This document shows positions 63,520-64,000 of a stretch of 64,000 bases of DNA, piece after piece. Source of the DNA: Amnibacterium flavum (lineage in GTDB: Bacteria; Actinomycetota; Actinomycetes; Actinomycetales; Microbacteriaceae); assembly GCF_003097495.1 (NCBI RefSeq), contig NZ_QEOP01000002.1, positions 496,001 to 560,000 of the forward strand, given 5' to 3'. The first letter of the stretch is position 1; the number at the start of each line of letters is the position of its first letter. The notes below the pieces were generated by a model. That model did no database searches. It was given only the letters and a program-made list of their open reading frames with translations, and was not told where the DNA came from. Made by a program: the position numbers and the translations under genes.

Positions 63520-64000
63520 GTGACATCCTCTTCGTCCCGCAGACGCCGGGTCGCCGCGACCGCGGCTGTCCTGATCGCCGGCATCGCGCTGTCCGCATGC
63601 GCATCATCGGACCCGCAGCCCGCGGAGTCGGCAGGCGCCGTCGACACGCCCCTGGTCATCAGTCTCGACAGCTCCGTCGACATCCTCGACCCTCAGCAGT
63701 GGCGCACACCCGCCTCGATGGTCACGACCGGCAGTCTCGTCGAGCAGGTCATCGAGCAGAAGTACGAGAAGAGCGGCATCGTCCAGATCGGCGGCACCGA
63801 ATTCGACGACGCCCTCGCCGAGAGCCACGAGTACTCCGAAGACGGCAAGGAGCTGACGATCAAGCTCCGCGAGGGGCTCACCTTCGCCGATGGGTCGCCG
63901 CTCACCGCGGAGGACGTGGTGTGGACGCTCACCCGCGGTCTCCAGGGCCCCGGCTACATCAAGGTCCTCTACCCGATGGTGGGCCTCACCACCCCCGACC
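63520..64000 (+). CDS. ABC transporter substrate-binding lipoprotein (family 5), 3' end outside window
   Basis: At least 160 residues, open at the window edge. GTG start with AGGAGG 8 bases upstream. Arg-rich head SSSSRRRRVAA, hydrophobic core and the lipobox LSAC give a lipid-anchored binding protein. The mature part has the peptide/nickel-type SBP_bac_5 opening: LVISLDSSVDILDPQQWRTPASMVTTGSLVEQV, then LAESHEYSEDGKELTIKLREGLTFADGSPLTAEDVVWTL. Likely peptide or small-solute import, with permease and ATPase genes downstream of the window. Confidence 0.88.
   Translation, partial: MTSSSSRRRRVAATAAVLIAGIALSACASSDPQPAESAGAVDTPLVISLDSSVDILDPQQWRTPASMVTTGSLVEQVIEQKYEKSGIVQIGGTEFDDALAESHEYSEDGKELTIKLREGLTFADGSPLTAEDVVWTLTRGLQGPGYIKVLYPMVGLTTPD

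Overview
This is a high-GC actinobacterial chromosome segment that looks like the family Microbacteriaceae (a Microbacterium- or Agromyces-like organism). That placement is inferred from base composition, the hrcA-dnaJ-rsmE-HIT-phoH-ybeY-corC-era block, class F sortase/DUF4397 genes, and many genes whose start codon lies 6-7 bases after a TANNNT box, as in leaderless actinobacterial transcripts. No rRNA, convincing tRNA, IS element, prophage or CRISPR array was seen. Most of the window is ordinary housekeeping sequence, broken by surface-protein loci and by several families of short palindromic intergenic repeats.

Layout. 1-5.8 kb: 3' end of a glucose-6-phosphate dehydrogenase gene, a palindromic repeat cluster, a divergent TetR/MFS efflux pair, an App1-type phosphatase and an SRAP (HMCES/YedK) protein. 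5.9-10 kb: a TetR regulator and a complete OpuC-type osmoprotectant ABC transporter. 10-15.3 kb: DedA protein, APC permease, folate genes pabC/pabB divergent from one tiny promoter, and a Tat-exported ferritin-like protein. 15.4-21.4 kb: leuS, then a sortase F/DUF4397/membrane protein operon. 21.6-28.6 kb: comEA-comEC-holA, rhodanese, rpsT, aminotransferase, Nudix hydrolase. 28.7-35 kb: an LPDTG-anchored surface protein, lepA, DUF1990 protein, HAD phosphatase, hemW. 35-43.4 kb: two DUF4870 paralogues, then a CIRCE-controlled hrcA-dnaJ-rsmE block continuing into HIT-phoH-ybeY-corC-era. 43.5-50.7 kb: a membrane protein of unknown function, a NarL-type two-component system, and a membrane esterase coupled to an MprF-like aminoacyl-lipid synthase. 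50.7-53.8 kb: leuA behind a leucine-rich leader peptide, then a repeat-rich gap and a TRIC/UPF0126 channel protein. 53.9-57.9 kb: a four-gene cassette of a SipW-type signal peptidase and three exported proteins. 57.9-64 kb: NTF2-like protein, HTH_42 protein, recO-uppS, rtcB with an upstream small ORF, a P-loop kinase, and the start of a peptide-type ABC substrate-binding lipoprotein.

Most interesting parts. (1) The 53.9-57.5 kb cassette resembles a TasA/TapA/SipW-style fibre system, with a ricin-lectin/FnIII protein as an extra component and a hairpin after the first gene that could set subunit ratios. (2) pabB and pabC appear to start from two interleaved leaderless promoters in 11 bp. (3) The leuA leader peptide itself seems to be leaderless and overlaps mutually exclusive hairpins. 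(4) rtcB is preceded by a strong promoter, a 34-codon ORF and a hairpin. (5) A predicted esterase overlaps an MprF-like gene by 4 bp, suggesting a make-and-remove pair for aminoacylated lipids. All functions are read from sequence alone; no database search was run.
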